From NCBI GenBank assembly GCA_016721305.1, contig JADKIH010000004.1:1-64000 (forward strand): a stretch of 64,000 bases of DNA. Reading direction: 5' to 3'. The translations under genes were made by a program, and so were the position numbers. The first letter of the stretch is position 1; each line of letters begins with the position of its first letter. Source of the DNA: Bacteroidota bacterium (GTDB lineage: Bacteria > Bacteroidota > Bacteroidia > AKYH767-A > 2013-40CM-41-45). This document shows positions 47,041-56,123 of this stretch, piece after piece. The notes below the pieces were generated by a model. It was not told the DNA's origin. It saw nothing but the letters and a program-made list of their open reading frames with translations, and searched no databases.

Positions 47041-47214
47041 CCCGCAACTCGCAACTCGCAACTCGTAACTCGTAACTCGCAACCCGCATCCCGCAACTCG
47101 TAACCCGCACCCCGCACCCCGCACCCCGCACCCCGCAACTCGCAACTCGCACCCCGCAACTCGCACCCCGCAACTCGCAACCCGCAACCCGTAACTCGCA
47201 TCCCGCAACCCGCA
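47041..47214. repeat. Heptamer array C(C/T)CG(C/T)A(A/C/T), about 25 units
   Basis: Same family as 22914-23040, here with more variants (cccgcaa, ctcgcaa, ctcgtaa, cccgcac, cccgcat). It ends 7 bases before the -7 promoter element of the next gene. In one direction it is open and translates as MRVAGCELRVA-like repeats, which I consider accidental. Confidence 0.92.
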
Positions 47215-47221
47215 AAATCCC

Positions 47222-47229
47222 TATATTTG
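47222..47229 (+). promoter_or_regulatory. Bacteroidetes -7 element of the surface antigen gene
   Basis: TATATTTG is a perfect TAnnTTTG match, 10 bases before the ATG at 47240. The heptamer array ends just upstream, so the -33 region would lie inside the array (candidate ...gtaact/cgcaa..., no TTG). Confidence 0.5.
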
Positions 47230-47239
47230 CCGGCTCATT

Positions 47240-48337
47240 ATGAAAAAAGCGGCATTTTTAATTATTTTCTTGCTTTCGTGCTTTTCTAGAGCTCTCGCTG
47301 TGGAGATTTCGACGGATGATACGCTGCCGAAAAATGCAAAGTCGAAATTTCTGGTTTTCCCTTTCTTTCTTCGTTCTCCTGAAACAAGCTGGGGATTTGG
47401 AGCTGCAGGAGCATATTTTTTCAAGGCAAAAAAGAATGATGAAAATATTCGAACTTCTGATGTCAATTTGGTTTCTCTATATACCCTGAAAAAACAACTT
47501 GTTATCGTCCTCGGCTCAACTGTTTATTTCCCGGGCGAAAAAGAAATTTTTCGGTTTCAGGGCTCGTATAGCTACTACCCTGATAAATTTTGGGGCATCG
47601 GAAATTCAACGCATGTGGAAGCGGAGGAAAAATATAGCATTCACCAATTTTACTTCAATCCGCAATTTCTCTATCGCATTTTTAAAAGTACTTATGTCGG
47701 ACTCAGTGCCGAATATCAATCTGTAACAGATTTTCAATATACTCAGGGTGGTGTGTTTGATCAACAACTCATTGCCGGTCGATTCGGTGGCGCAACTTCC
47801 GGATTCGGCGGACTCATAACTTACGATACTCGTAACAATGCCTACTCGCCTACAAAAGGAGGCTTTGCTGAAATCAACCTCACGCGTTTTTCAGACCGGA
47901 TCGGAAGTGATTTTAACTTTACATCTTATTCACTCGAACTCAAAAAGTTCTTTCATATCGGACGAAACCGTGTCCTGGCTTTGCACGCTTATGGAAAAGT
48001 AAACAATGGAGTAGTGCCTGTCAGAAATCTCGCAATGTTGGGAGGTTCTGAAATGATGCGCGGATTTTATAAAGGACGTTATGCAGATCATAATATGTTC
48101 CTGTCTCAAGTGGAGGTTCGACAATACCTTATCTGGCGACTCGGTGTAGTTGCCTTTGCTTCAGCCGGAAGAGTTTCGCACAATTTTTCTGATCTGAAGT
48201 TTTCAGGAATGCACTTTGCTTATGGCGCGGGTTTACGCATTATGGTTCAGGAAAAGGAAAAACTGAATCTTCGTGTCGATTATGGACGTGGTGAGCAGGG
48301 CAGCGGAATCTATGTGATACTCAAAGAAGCTTTCTGA
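47240..48337 (+). CDS. BamA/TamA-family outer membrane surface antigen
   Basis: A 365-aa outer-membrane beta-barrel with signal peptide MKKAAFLIIFLLSCFSRALA. Alternating hydrophobic strands run throughout and the sequence has the Bacterial surface antigen (PF01103) features GGLITYDTRNNAYSPTKGGFAEINL (around residues 190-215) and MLGGSEMMRGFYKGRYAD (around 258-275), where the conserved RGF motif of Omp85 barrels is seen. There are no POTRA repeats, so it is a short barrel-only member of unknown substrate. It is monocistronic by context, with a convincing -7 box. Confidence 0.88.
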   Translation: MKKAAFLIIFLLSCFSRALAVEISTDDTLPKNAKSKFLVFPFFLRSPETSWGFGAAGAYFFKAKKNDENIRTSDVNLVSLYTLKKQLVIVLGSTVYFPGEKEIFRFQGSYSYYPDKFWGIGNSTHVEAEEKYSIHQFYFNPQFLYRIFKSTYVGLSAEYQSVTDFQYTQGGVFDQQLIAGRFGGATSGFGGLITYDTRNNAYSPTKGGFAEINLTRFSDRIGSDFNFTSYSLELKKFFHIGRNRVLALHAYGKVNNGVVPVRNLAMLGGSEMMRGFYKGRYADHNMFLSQVEVRQYLIWRLGVVAFASAGRVSHNFSDLKFSGMHFAYGAGLRIMVQEKEKLNLRVDYGRGEQGSGIYVILKEAF

Positions 48338-48459
48338 TATTTTTTTAAGTTTGCGCTCAGGTAGGTATGACCAATGTCAGGACTCGCTCTGACAAGACTC
48401 ATCTACAGACTTGCACTTAATTGCGATTTTTGTGCATCTATCCGAGAAGGGCTTCAGTT

Positions 48460-50747
48460 ATGAATTCAATTACCGACGTTAAAGAAAAATGTTACCACTG
48501 TGGCGAAGATTGCCGCGAAGAAATTCTTGTAACCGATGGTAAGAATTTTTGCTGCGAAGGCTGCAAACTTGTCTATGAAATTCTTCTGGAAAACAATCTC
48601 TGCACTTATTATCAGTATAACACGGGCCCGGGAATCTCTCCCAAAAATAAAGCATTCGAACAGCGTCTGGCTTATCTCGACGATGAGACAGTAAAAAAAC
48701 AATTACTTCAATTCAGCGATGGGGTTAATGCCGCCGTGACTTTCTTTATTCCTCAGATGCATTGCAGCTCTTGTATCTGGCTGCTCGAAAATCTTGCCCG
48801 AATCAATGACGGTGTTGTTAAAAGCAGAGTAAACTTCCTTAAGAAAGAAGTCTATATTCTCTTCCGCGAAGATATGGTCTCGCTTCGCAAACTCACAGAA
48901 ATGTTGAGTACAATCGGATACGAGCCTCTCATCAATCTCGATGATCTGGAAAACAAAAAACAAAAGGTAGTCGATCGCTCTCAGATTTATCGTATCGGCG
49001 TTGCAGGATTTTGTTTCGGGAATATTATGCTATTCAGTTTCCCTGAATACTTCTCTCTCGGCTCCTCTGCCGAATCGGGCTTCAGCGGAATTTTCAGCTA
49101 CCTCAACTTAGGCCTTTCGCTGCCGGTGTTCTTCTACTGCAGTCTTCCTTATTTCCGTGCCGCTCTTCAGGGATTGCGCCAACGCTTCCTGAATATCGAT
49201 GTGCCAATTGCACTTGGAATTCTGATCATGTTTATCCGTTCTTCTTACGAAATTATCTCTGCAACCGGAGCCGGATATATGGATACAATGGCAGGATTGG
49301 TTTTCTTCATGTCGCTCGGTCGCTATTTCCAAAATAAAACTTACGACACACTCTCCTTCGAGCGTGACTACAAATCGTTCTTCCCAATTGCCGTTCTATG
49401 CCGACGAAATGGAGTGGAAACGACAATCCCGGTTTCAGCATTGAAAGCCGGCGATAAAATTATCATCCGAAGCGAAGAATTGATTCCTGCCGATTCATTA
49501 TTAATAAAAGGTCAGGCAAATATCGATTATAGTTTCGTAACCGGTGAATCGGCTCCGGTGCCAAGAAAATATGGAGAGCTTATTTACGCAGGTGGAAAAC
49601 AAAAGGGCTCTGCAATCGAACTGGAAGTAATTAAAGAAGTCAAGCAAAGTTATCTTACTCAATTGTGGAATAACGATGCTTACCATGGTAAGAACGACGA
49701 AAGTCAGTTTCAGCTTTTGGTCAATAGAATCAGTCATCCCTTGCTATTTCCAGTCCTTTCACACTAGGAAACATTCTGCGTATGTTCGGCCGAAATAGTT
49801 TTTATCTGAAGAACTATTCTGTAATCGAAAAACTGGCAAAAGCTGATACAATTGTTTTCGATAAAACAGGTACGCTCACTCAAAATGATAAAGCTATAGT
49901 TGAATTCGTTGGTCAGCTTACCCCTGAACAAATTGTTTTTGTTAACTCTCTCGTCTTCCATTCAACACATCCACTGAGCAGACTAATAGTCTCTTCGTTA
50001 AATGGACTCACGCGCTTGCCTGTGAAAGATTTCTCTGAAGTCACCGGCAAGGGAATTAATGGAATTGTAAATGGCGTCGTTGTGAAAATAGGATCAGCAG
50101 GTTTTGTAGGTGCAGAAAGAGGAATTGATGATACTACTCAAAGCCGAGTTTACGTTTCATTCGATGATGAAGCAGTCGGATATTATTCCATTCATAATTC
50201 TTACCGTGAAGGACTCAATAAAGTGATTGCTGATTTGCAAAAGGAATCATATCGTCTGATCGTCCTCACCGGCGATCATGAAGGCGAACGGTTGGCCTTA
50301 GGAAAAATATTCGACGACAAAGCTGAATTGCATTTCCATCAGTCGCCGGCCGATAAATTATCGATGATTCAAAAATTGCAAGAGGAGGGAAGATACGTTC
50401 TCATGATCGGTGATGGTCTCAATGATGCAGGTGCATTACGTCAGTCGAACGTCGGCATTTCAATATCCGACGATATCAATAATTTTTCTCCTGCATGCGA
50501 TGCTATTCTCGATGCATCTCGCTTTAGCTGGTTGAGTCGTATGCTTCGCATTGCAAAAGCATCCCGTCGAATTATCTTAGGCAGTTTCGTAATTGCCCTC
50601 CTGTATAATCTGTTCGGTCTCTGGTTTGCCGTTCGTGGAGAACTGAGCCCTATTTTTGCCGCTATCCTGATGCCAATCAGCAGCATTACCATCATTGCCT
50701 TTACAACAGGTCTCTCCCGTCTGGTAGGCGGATTTCGACGGTCGTAA
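48460..50747 (+). pseudogene. ccoI: CcoI-type copper P-type ATPase with CPC segment deleted and frame shifted
   Basis: Copper-exporting ATPase needed for cbb3 oxidase assembly. Part one (48460-49767) has CxxC clusters at the N-terminus (CYHCGEDC, CCEGC), an HMA motif (MHCSSCIW), four membrane helices and the phosphatase motif TGES. Part two (frame +3, from about 49740 to 50747) has PFTLGNILRMFGRN, the phosphorylation motif DKTGTLT and GDGLNDAGAL. Between RISH and LAISSPFTLG about 50-60 residues are absent, including the metal-translocating CPC motif and its helix, and the frame changes. As written, the pump cannot work. ATG 48460 is preferred to TTG 48421. It lies 378 bases before ccoS. Deletion in assembly is possible. 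Confidence 0.88.
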
Positions 50748-50799
50748 TCGTTCGTTTTGTCAGGCATTTTTTAGCAAAATCTACTTTGTTCCTGAAATG

Positions 50800-50813
50800 T
50801 TGACAAAAATCAA
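50800..50813. promoter_or_regulatory. FNR-type box 1 (TTGACAAAAATCAA)
   Basis: Differs from the consensus TTGATnnnnATCAA at one position. It is in the 378-bp gap between ccoI and ccoS, about 50 bases after the ccoI stop. Occupancy by the receiver-CRP regulator or another FNR homologue is inferred. Confidence 0.65.
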
Positions 50814-51040
50814 ATGGCACACCTGTGTGCATTATTTTCAACGAATCGTACTAGTTGATCCAATGAACACCTTCTTTGGCAATCACCGCCACTTTTTTCG
50901 CATTCGTCTCAGTTCAACGAACTCGTATCGTGCTTCGAAGGCCATTTATTTAGCTGAAAATTAGCATTATGTGAATTGGTACATTAATTTTCAAAAGCCA
51001 ATGATGCCACTATTTCTCGCCTGTCAGAGCTGCGAAAATC

Positions 51041-51054
51041 ATGATAAAAATCAT
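51041..51054. promoter_or_regulatory. FNR-type box 2 (ATGATAAAAATCAT)
   Basis: A perfect 14-base inverted repeat with FNR core GAT-N4-ATC. Its centre lies about 60 bases upstream of the candidate -7 element at 51100, a spacing compatible with upstream activation. Confidence 0.65.
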
Positions 51055-51099
51055 GAGTCAAAACTGATGCGTATCATCTAGGAAAATTGCTCCCCTTTC

Positions 51100-51107
51100 T
51101 ACATTTG
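51100..51107 (+). promoter_or_regulatory. Candidate -7 element of the cco operon
   Basis: TACATTTG matches TAnnTTTG, 19 bases upstream of the ccoS ATG and downstream of both FNR-like boxes. Confidence 0.5.
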
Positions 51108-51125
51108 GCGGAAAACACACAGACT

Positions 51126-51302
51126 ATGAGTGTCATTTTTCTGCTCATCTTTTTCAGTATTGTCCTTGCAGGCGGATTCCTCTTTGCCTTCATCTGGAGC
51201 GTCAAAGATGGTCAGTTTGAAGACGATTATACTCCCTCAGTCCGTGTACTTTTTGATGATATCGCACCGGAAACTAAAAAGACCTCAAACGAAGACCTAT
51301 GA
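51126..51302 (+). CDS. ccoS: cbb3 oxidase assembly protein CcoS
   Basis: A 58-aa single-membrane-helix protein (IFLLIFFSIVLAGGFLFAFIW) followed by the family tail KDGQFEDDYTP. CcoS is required to insert cofactors into CcoN. An earlier ATG (51087) would add an unrelated leader, whereas ATG 51126 is 19 bases after a promoter element. Its TGA overlaps the ccoN ATG (ATGA, 51299-51302). Confidence 0.92.
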   Translation: MSVIFLLIFFSIVLAGGFLFAFIWSVKDGQFEDDYTPSVRVLFDDIAPETKKTSNEDL

Positions 51303-53422
51303 TAACAGAGAAATTTAACTATGATAACAAGATCGTCCGCAACTTCGCTGTTGCCACGATGATCTGGGGCATTGTCGGGATGCTCGTCGGATTGATAGTA
51401 GCTTTACAGCTTACTAGTCCGAAATTTAATTTTGCGCCGTGGCTCAACTTTGGTCGTATCAGACCGCTGCACACGAATGCCGTCATTTTCGCATTCGTCG
51501 GAAATGCCATGTTTATGGGCGTCTATTATTCGCTCCAGCGTTTGCTCAAAGCTCGTTTATTCAGCGATGTGTTGAGTAAAATTCACTTCTGGGGCTGGCA
51601 GTTGATTATCGTTTCGGCAGCTTTAACTCTGCCTTTCGGTTTTACAACAAGTAAAGAGTACGCCGAATTAGAATGGCCGATCGATATCGCAATCGCTCTC
51701 ATTTGGGTTGTATTTGCGATCAATTTCTTCGGAACTATTTTTACGCGTCGCGAACGTCACTTGTACGTTGCTGTATGGTTCTATATTGCAACCATCCTTA
51801 CCGTTGCCGTTCTTCACATCGTTAACTCTTTAGCTATTCCGGTTTCTTTCCTGAAAAGCTATTCAATCTATGCCGGTGTTCAGGATGCCCTCGTACAGTG
51901 GTGGTATGGTCACAATGCAGTTGCATTCTTCCTTACAACTCCGTTCCTCGGTATCATGTACTACTTCGTACCGAAAGCAGCAGGCCGTCCGGTTTACTCG
52001 TACAAACTTTCCATCATCCACTTCTGGGCGTTGATCTTCCTCTATATCTGGGCAGGTCCTCACCACTTGTTATATTCATCTCTTCCGGATTGGGCACAAT
52101 CACTGGGAGTTGTATTCTCCGTTATGCTCATCGCTCCGTCTTGGGGTGGTATGATCAACGGTTTGCTTACACTTCGTGGAGCCTGGGATAAAGTTCGCGA
52201 ATCAGCGGTTCTTAAATTTATGGTGGTTGCCATTACCGCTTACGGTATGTCGACTTTCGAAGGACCGATGCTTTCTTTAAAGAGTGTGAATGCTATTTCT
52301 CACTTCACTGACTGGACTATCGCTCACGTTCACATCGGTGGATTGGGCTGGAATGGTATGATCATCTTCGGTATTCTTTACTGGCTTGTTCCTCGGATCT
52401 ACCAAACAGAACTTCACTCTAAGAAATTGGCAAACTTCCACTTCTGGATTGCTACTCTCGGTATTATCTTCTATGCTGTTCCAATGTACTTTGCAGGTTT
52501 CACTCAATTCCTTATGTGGAGAGAATTCACTCCTGAAGGTGTATTGAAATACCCGAACTTCCTCGAAACAGTTGTGAACCTGGTTCCAATGTATCGTCTC
52601 CGTGCATTAGGTGGTGGTCTCTACCTAATCGGTGCCGTAGTTATGGTGTACAATCTGGCTAAAACAATGGCAGTTGGAAAATTGCTTGCTAACGAAGCGG
52701 CCGAAGCTCCTGCAATGGAAAAAGGTAAAGTTGATGATCATGGTCACTGGCACCGTTGGATTGAGCGTCGTCCGGTTCAATTCCTGATTGTTTCTTTAGT
52801 TGCAATCCTGATCGGTGGTATGGTGGAAATCATCCCAATGATGACGATTAAATCAAATATCCCTACTATCTCCAGCGTGAAACCTTATACTCCGCTCGAA
52901 TTACACGGTCGCGATATTTATGTTCGTGAAGGTTGTTATACATGCCACTCTCAAATGATTCGTCCGTTCCGTTTCGAAACTGAGCGTTATGGTGAATACT
53001 CAAAAGCAGGCGAGTTCGTGTATGATCACCCGTTCCAGTGGGGTTCTAAACGTACAGGTCCGGATCTGGCCCGCGAAGGTGGTAAGTATCCTAACTCATG
53101 GCATTATAATCACATGCTCGATCCGCAAACAATGTCGCCGGGCTCACTTATGCCGACTTATCAGTTTATTATCGAGAACGACTTAGATACAACTTCAACT
53201 GCTTCTAAGATCCGTGCTATGATTACTCTTGGTGTTCCTTACGATAAAGGTTACGATGCTCTTGCTAATGCAGATCTTGTTAAACAAGAAGCAGCAATTG
53301 CAGCCGATCTTGAAAGTGCAGGAGTGAAAGTGGCTCCGAATAAGGAAATCGTTGCCTTGATCTCTTACCTGCAACGTTTAGGTGTTGATATCAAAGCTGA
53401 ACCTAAGACAGCAAATCGTTAA
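51299..53422 (+). CDS. ccoN: cbb3 cytochrome c oxidase fused subunits I and II (CcoNO)
   Basis: A 707-aa fusion of CcoN and CcoO, typical of Bacteroidetes. The N-terminal about 480 residues form the 12-helix catalytic subunit: heme ligand in RPLHTNAV, CuB ligands in WYGHNAVAF and GPHHLLYSS, heme b3/b histidines in AHVHIGGLGWNG. A TM anchor follows at about 505-530 and a CcoO monoheme cytochrome c domain with CYTCHSQMIRPF (near residue 548) and the axial methionine in SPGSLMPTY. It reduces oxygen to water with high affinity and pumps protons. It is preceded by ccoS (overlap) and followed by ccoQ after 17 bases. Confidence 0.96.
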   Translation: MITEKFNYDNKIVRNFAVATMIWGIVGMLVGLIVALQLTSPKFNFAPWLNFGRIRPLHTNAVIFAFVGNAMFMGVYYSLQRLLKARLFSDVLSKIHFWGWQLIIVSAALTLPFGFTTSKEYAELEWPIDIAIALIWVVFAINFFGTIFTRRERHLYVAVWFYIATILTVAVLHIVNSLAIPVSFLKSYSIYAGVQDALVQWWYGHNAVAFFLTTPFLGIMYYFVPKAAGRPVYSYKLSIIHFWALIFLYIWAGPHHLLYSSLPDWAQSLGVVFSVMLIAPSWGGMINGLLTLRGAWDKVRESAVLKFMVVAITAYGMSTFEGPMLSLKSVNAISHFTDWTIAHVHIGGLGWNGMIIFGILYWLVPRIYQTELHSKKLANFHFWIATLGIIFYAVPMYFAGFTQFLMWREFTPEGVLKYPNFLETVVNLVPMYRLRALGGGLYLIGAVVMVYNLAKTMAVGKLLANEAAEAPAMEKGKVDDHGHWHRWIERRPVQFLIVSLVAILIGGMVEIIPMMTIKSNIPTISSVKPYTPLELHGRDIYVREGCYTCHSQMIRPFRFETERYGEYSKAGEFVYDHPFQWGSKRTGPDLAREGGKYPNSWHYNHMLDPQTMSPGSLMPTYQFIIENDLDTTSTASKIRAMITLGVPYDKGYDALANADLVKQEAAIAADLESAGVKVAPNKEIVALISYLQRLGVDIKAEPKTANR

Positions 53423-53439
53423 TCTAAAATCGAATCGTC

Positions 53440-53628
53440 ATGTTCAAAAACTATTTCAAAGGAATCGAAGGAATCGCAACCTACCCAATGTTCACATTGG
53501 TGGTGTTCTTCCTTTTCTTCCTCGGCTTATCCATATGGCTTATCAGAGCGGATAAAAAAAAGCTGGATGAAATTGGCCAGCTGCCTTTACAAGAAAGTGC
53601 TGATGATTCTAAACCTTCACAATCCTGA
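53440..53628 (+). CDS. ccoQ: cbb3 oxidase small subunit CcoQ
   Basis: A 62-aa protein with one membrane helix (MFTLVVFFLFFLGLSIWLI) and a charged C-terminal tail (RADKKKLDEIG), matching CcoQ/FixQ. It stabilises the oxidase complex. Located between ccoN and ccoP, with a 4-base gap to ccoP. Confidence 0.9.
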   Translation: MFKNYFKGIEGIATYPMFTLVVFFLFFLGLSIWLIRADKKKLDEIGQLPLQESADDSKPSQS

Positions 53629-53632
53629 ACCT

Positions 53633-54613
53633 ATGAAAAAAATAAACTCATATATAAAAGGTAGCATCGCTCTTATGCTGATGACGGCTACTAGTCTGAG
53701 TGCTTTCGCTCAAACGGCAACAGCTCCGGCTGATCCGATGAAAGATGTTGTTCGAATTCCTAAGATGTTCTTCGATCCGGTTACTTATATCTGGATTCTG
53801 TTAGGTTTCATCTTACTGGTGACTATCTATACTCTTTCACGTACAGTGAATCAACTCACAAACGTGATTGAGAAACAAAATGGTCGCGTTGCTCAGGAAG
53901 GCGCAGCATCCGGTGTTCGTGTCGAAAAACCAAATACTGCTTGGAATCAGCTTATGAAACTTCTTACTCGCTCAGTTCCGATCGAGAAGGAAGCCGACGT
54001 AATGCTCGACCACGATTACGATGGTATCAAAGAATTGGATAATCAGTTACCACCATGGTGGAAGTGGGGATTCTATTTTACGATAGCTTTCGCTTTCGTT
54101 TACCTTATTTATTATCACGTTTCCGCATCCGGTCCTCTTCAGGCAGCCGAATACCAGGCTCAAATGGATCTCGCAGCTGCTGAAAAGAAAGCGATGCTTG
54201 AGAAAAATGCAAATATCGTTACTGCGGAAAGTGTTGTAATCTTGACTGATGCTGAATCTATTGCAGCGGGTAAAAATGCATTCATGACTTATTGCAAGGC
54301 TTGTCACGGAGATTTCGGTCAGGGTAACGTCGGTCCGAATCTGACTGATGAGTTCTGGATTCATGGTGGTGGTATTAAAAATATCTTCAACACAGTTACA
54401 GAAGGTGTTCCTGCAAAAGGTATGATTAGCTGGAAGAGTCAATTGTCTCCTAAAGTTATTCAGCAAGTAGGTAGCTATATTCTTACTCTGCAAGGAACTA
54501 ATCCTGCCGGTGCCAAAGCTCCTCAAGGCGATAAATGGGTGGATCAGGCAGCAGCTCCGGCTCCTGCTGATTCAACAGCAAAAATGGATAGTACAGTTAC
54601 TGCAAAAAATTAA
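53633..54613 (+). CDS. ccoP: cbb3 oxidase subunit CcoP (one heme c motif)
   Basis: A 326-aa protein. An N-terminal signal-like helix (MKKINSYIKGSIALML ... SAFAQ) precedes two membrane helices (VTYIWILLGFILLVTIYTL and WWKWGFYFTIAFAFVYL). The DHDYDGIKELDNQLPPWW segment just before the second is the CcoP family signature. The cytochrome c domain has a single CKACH and an axial methionine in AKGMISW. Proteobacterial CcoP carries two hemes, so this is a monoheme version. The C-terminus is a proline/alanine-rich tail (AAPAPADSTAKMDS). ATG 53633 is chosen because the earlier ATG lies within ccoQ. Confidence 0.92.
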   Translation: MKKINSYIKGSIALMLMTATSLSAFAQTATAPADPMKDVVRIPKMFFDPVTYIWILLGFILLVTIYTLSRTVNQLTNVIEKQNGRVAQEGAASGVRVEKPNTAWNQLMKLLTRSVPIEKEADVMLDHDYDGIKELDNQLPPWWKWGFYFTIAFAFVYLIYYHVSASGPLQAAEYQAQMDLAAAEKKAMLEKNANIVTAESVVILTDAESIAAGKNAFMTYCKACHGDFGQGNVGPNLTDEFWIHGGGIKNIFNTVTEGVPAKGMISWKSQLSPKVIQQVGSYILTLQGTNPAGAKAPQGDKWVDQAAAPAPADSTAKMDSTVTAKN

Positions 54614-54661
54614 GTTGCATAGTTTTGAGTTCATCTCAGTATTTCAGATGAATTCAGAATA

Positions 54662-54690
54662 GGGATCCGGAATAAATCATTTCGGATCCC
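54662..54690 (+). terminator. Hairpin between ccoP and ccoG
   Basis: The stem gggatccg/cggatccc with a 13-nt loop is followed by an AT stretch (atatttta). It could be a partial terminator or attenuator separating ccoSNQP from ccoGH. A weaker hairpin (ttcatct/agatgaa) lies just before it at 54630-54652. Confidence 0.5.
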
Positions 54691-54717
54691 ATATTTTAAA
54701 AAGAATAAATTTCAATC

Positions 54718-56118
54718 ATGAACGCTCCGTTAAGAGATGAATCATTCAGGGACAGTATTTCTACCATAAGTAAGGACGGGAAACGGTCGTGGATTTACGC
54801 GAAGAAACCTTCGGGTAAGTTGTACAATAAAAGAACAGTGGTCAGCTCAATTTTGCTGGCCCTTCTGTTCTCGGGACCATTTATGCGCTGGAATGATCAT
54901 CCTTTCCTGATGTTTAATATCCTGGAAAGGAAATTTATTTTATTCGGTATCCCTTTCTGGCCACAGGATTTTATCCTCTTTGTGATGGCTATGCTTACAT
55001 TCCTTGTGTTTATCATTCTCTTCAGTGTGGTACTCGGTCGATTGTGGTGCGGATGGGCTTGTCCTCAGACAATCTTTATGGAAATGGTCTTCCGTAAGAT
55101 TGAATACTGGATCGAAGGTGACTCAGCTCAACAACGCGCTCTCGATAAAGGCCCATGGACTCCTGAGAAAATTCGAAAAAAAGCACTCAAGCATTTTATT
55201 TTCTTCTGGATATCGTTTGTTATTGCTAATACATTTCTGGCTTACATCATCAGTATCGATGAATTGAAATTGTTGGTGACCGAAGGCCCCGGTAAGCATA
55301 TGGGCGGATTCGTTGCTTTGATTATCTTCACTTACGTCTTCTACGCGGTTTATGCTCGCTTCCGCGAACAGGTTTGCTTAGTCGTTTGCCCTTATGGCCG
55401 TCTTCAAGGTGTACTCTTAGATCGTAACTCTGTAGTTATTGCCTATGACTATGGCCGTGGCGAACCTCGCGGGAAAATGAATAAGGCAGAGCCTCGTACT
55501 ACGGGCGACTGTATAGATTGCCATGCTTGTGTTCATGTGTGCCCAACCGGAATCGATATTCGGAACGGTACTCAATTAGAATGTGTCAACTGTACAGCTT
55601 GTATCGACGCTTGTAATTCAATCATGAATCGTGTCGGTCTGCCTGAAGGCCTTATTCGCTACACAAGTGAAGCTAATATCGCTGAGAAAAAGAAATTCAA
55701 AATCACTACTCGTATCTACGGATATGCTGCCGTGTTAACAATTCTGTTTACGACTCTCTGTACTTTGCTATTATTGCGTACCGATGTAGAAACAACAGTA
55801 CTGCGTACACCGGGGCAATTGTACCAAATCGTCGACAGTGTGCATGTATCCAATCTGTATAATATTCAGATGGTGAACAAAACTTACAACGACCTGCCAC
55901 TCGAAATCGAACTTGCAGAACCTGCCGGAGCGTTAAAATTTGTCGGAGAACAACCAACGACTCTCGAACACGATAAAATGGCAGAAGGTGTATTCTTCGT
56001 TGTGCTCAATACGAATGAAATAAAAGCGCTTAAAACGCCTCTTATTATCAATATTAAGTCGGGAGGAAAGATTATCTCTAAAGTAAAGACTAATTTCTTA
56101 GGACCAAATTCAAAATAA
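54718..56118 (+). CDS. ccoG: Cytochrome c oxidase accessory protein CcoG
   Basis: FixG/RdxA family, 466 aa. Five membrane helices, with polyferredoxin motifs CIDCHACVHVCP and CVNCTACIDACN (around residues 262-305) and an upstream CGWACPQTIFME segment. The C-terminal 130 residues form an Ig-like periplasmic domain (DLPLEIELAEPAG). CcoG reduces copper(II) for delivery to CuB. It starts 105 bases after ccoP behind the hairpin and ends 5 bases before ccoH. Confidence 0.95.
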   Translation: MNAPLRDESFRDSISTISKDGKRSWIYAKKPSGKLYNKRTVVSSILLALLFSGPFMRWNDHPFLMFNILERKFILFGIPFWPQDFILFVMAMLTFLVFIILFSVVLGRLWCGWACPQTIFMEMVFRKIEYWIEGDSAQQRALDKGPWTPEKIRKKALKHFIFFWISFVIANTFLAYIISIDELKLLVTEGPGKHMGGFVALIIFTYVFYAVYARFREQVCLVVCPYGRLQGVLLDRNSVVIAYDYGRGEPRGKMNKAEPRTTGDCIDCHACVHVCPTGIDIRNGTQLECVNCTACIDACNSIMNRVGLPEGLIRYTSEANIAEKKKFKITTRIYGYAAVLTILFTTLCTLLLLRTDVETTVLRTPGQLYQIVDSVHVSNLYNIQMVNKTYNDLPLEIELAEPAGALKFVGEQPTTLEHDKMAEGVFFVVLNTNEIKALKTPLIINIKSGGKIISKVKTNFLGPNSK

Positions 56119-56123
56119 CGAAC

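Noticed and set aside
46947..47215. Protein-coding frames of the type VAGCELRVAGCEL on the heptamer arrays
   Set aside because: They are mechanical translations of period-7 repeats, open in several frames, with no start context and no family.
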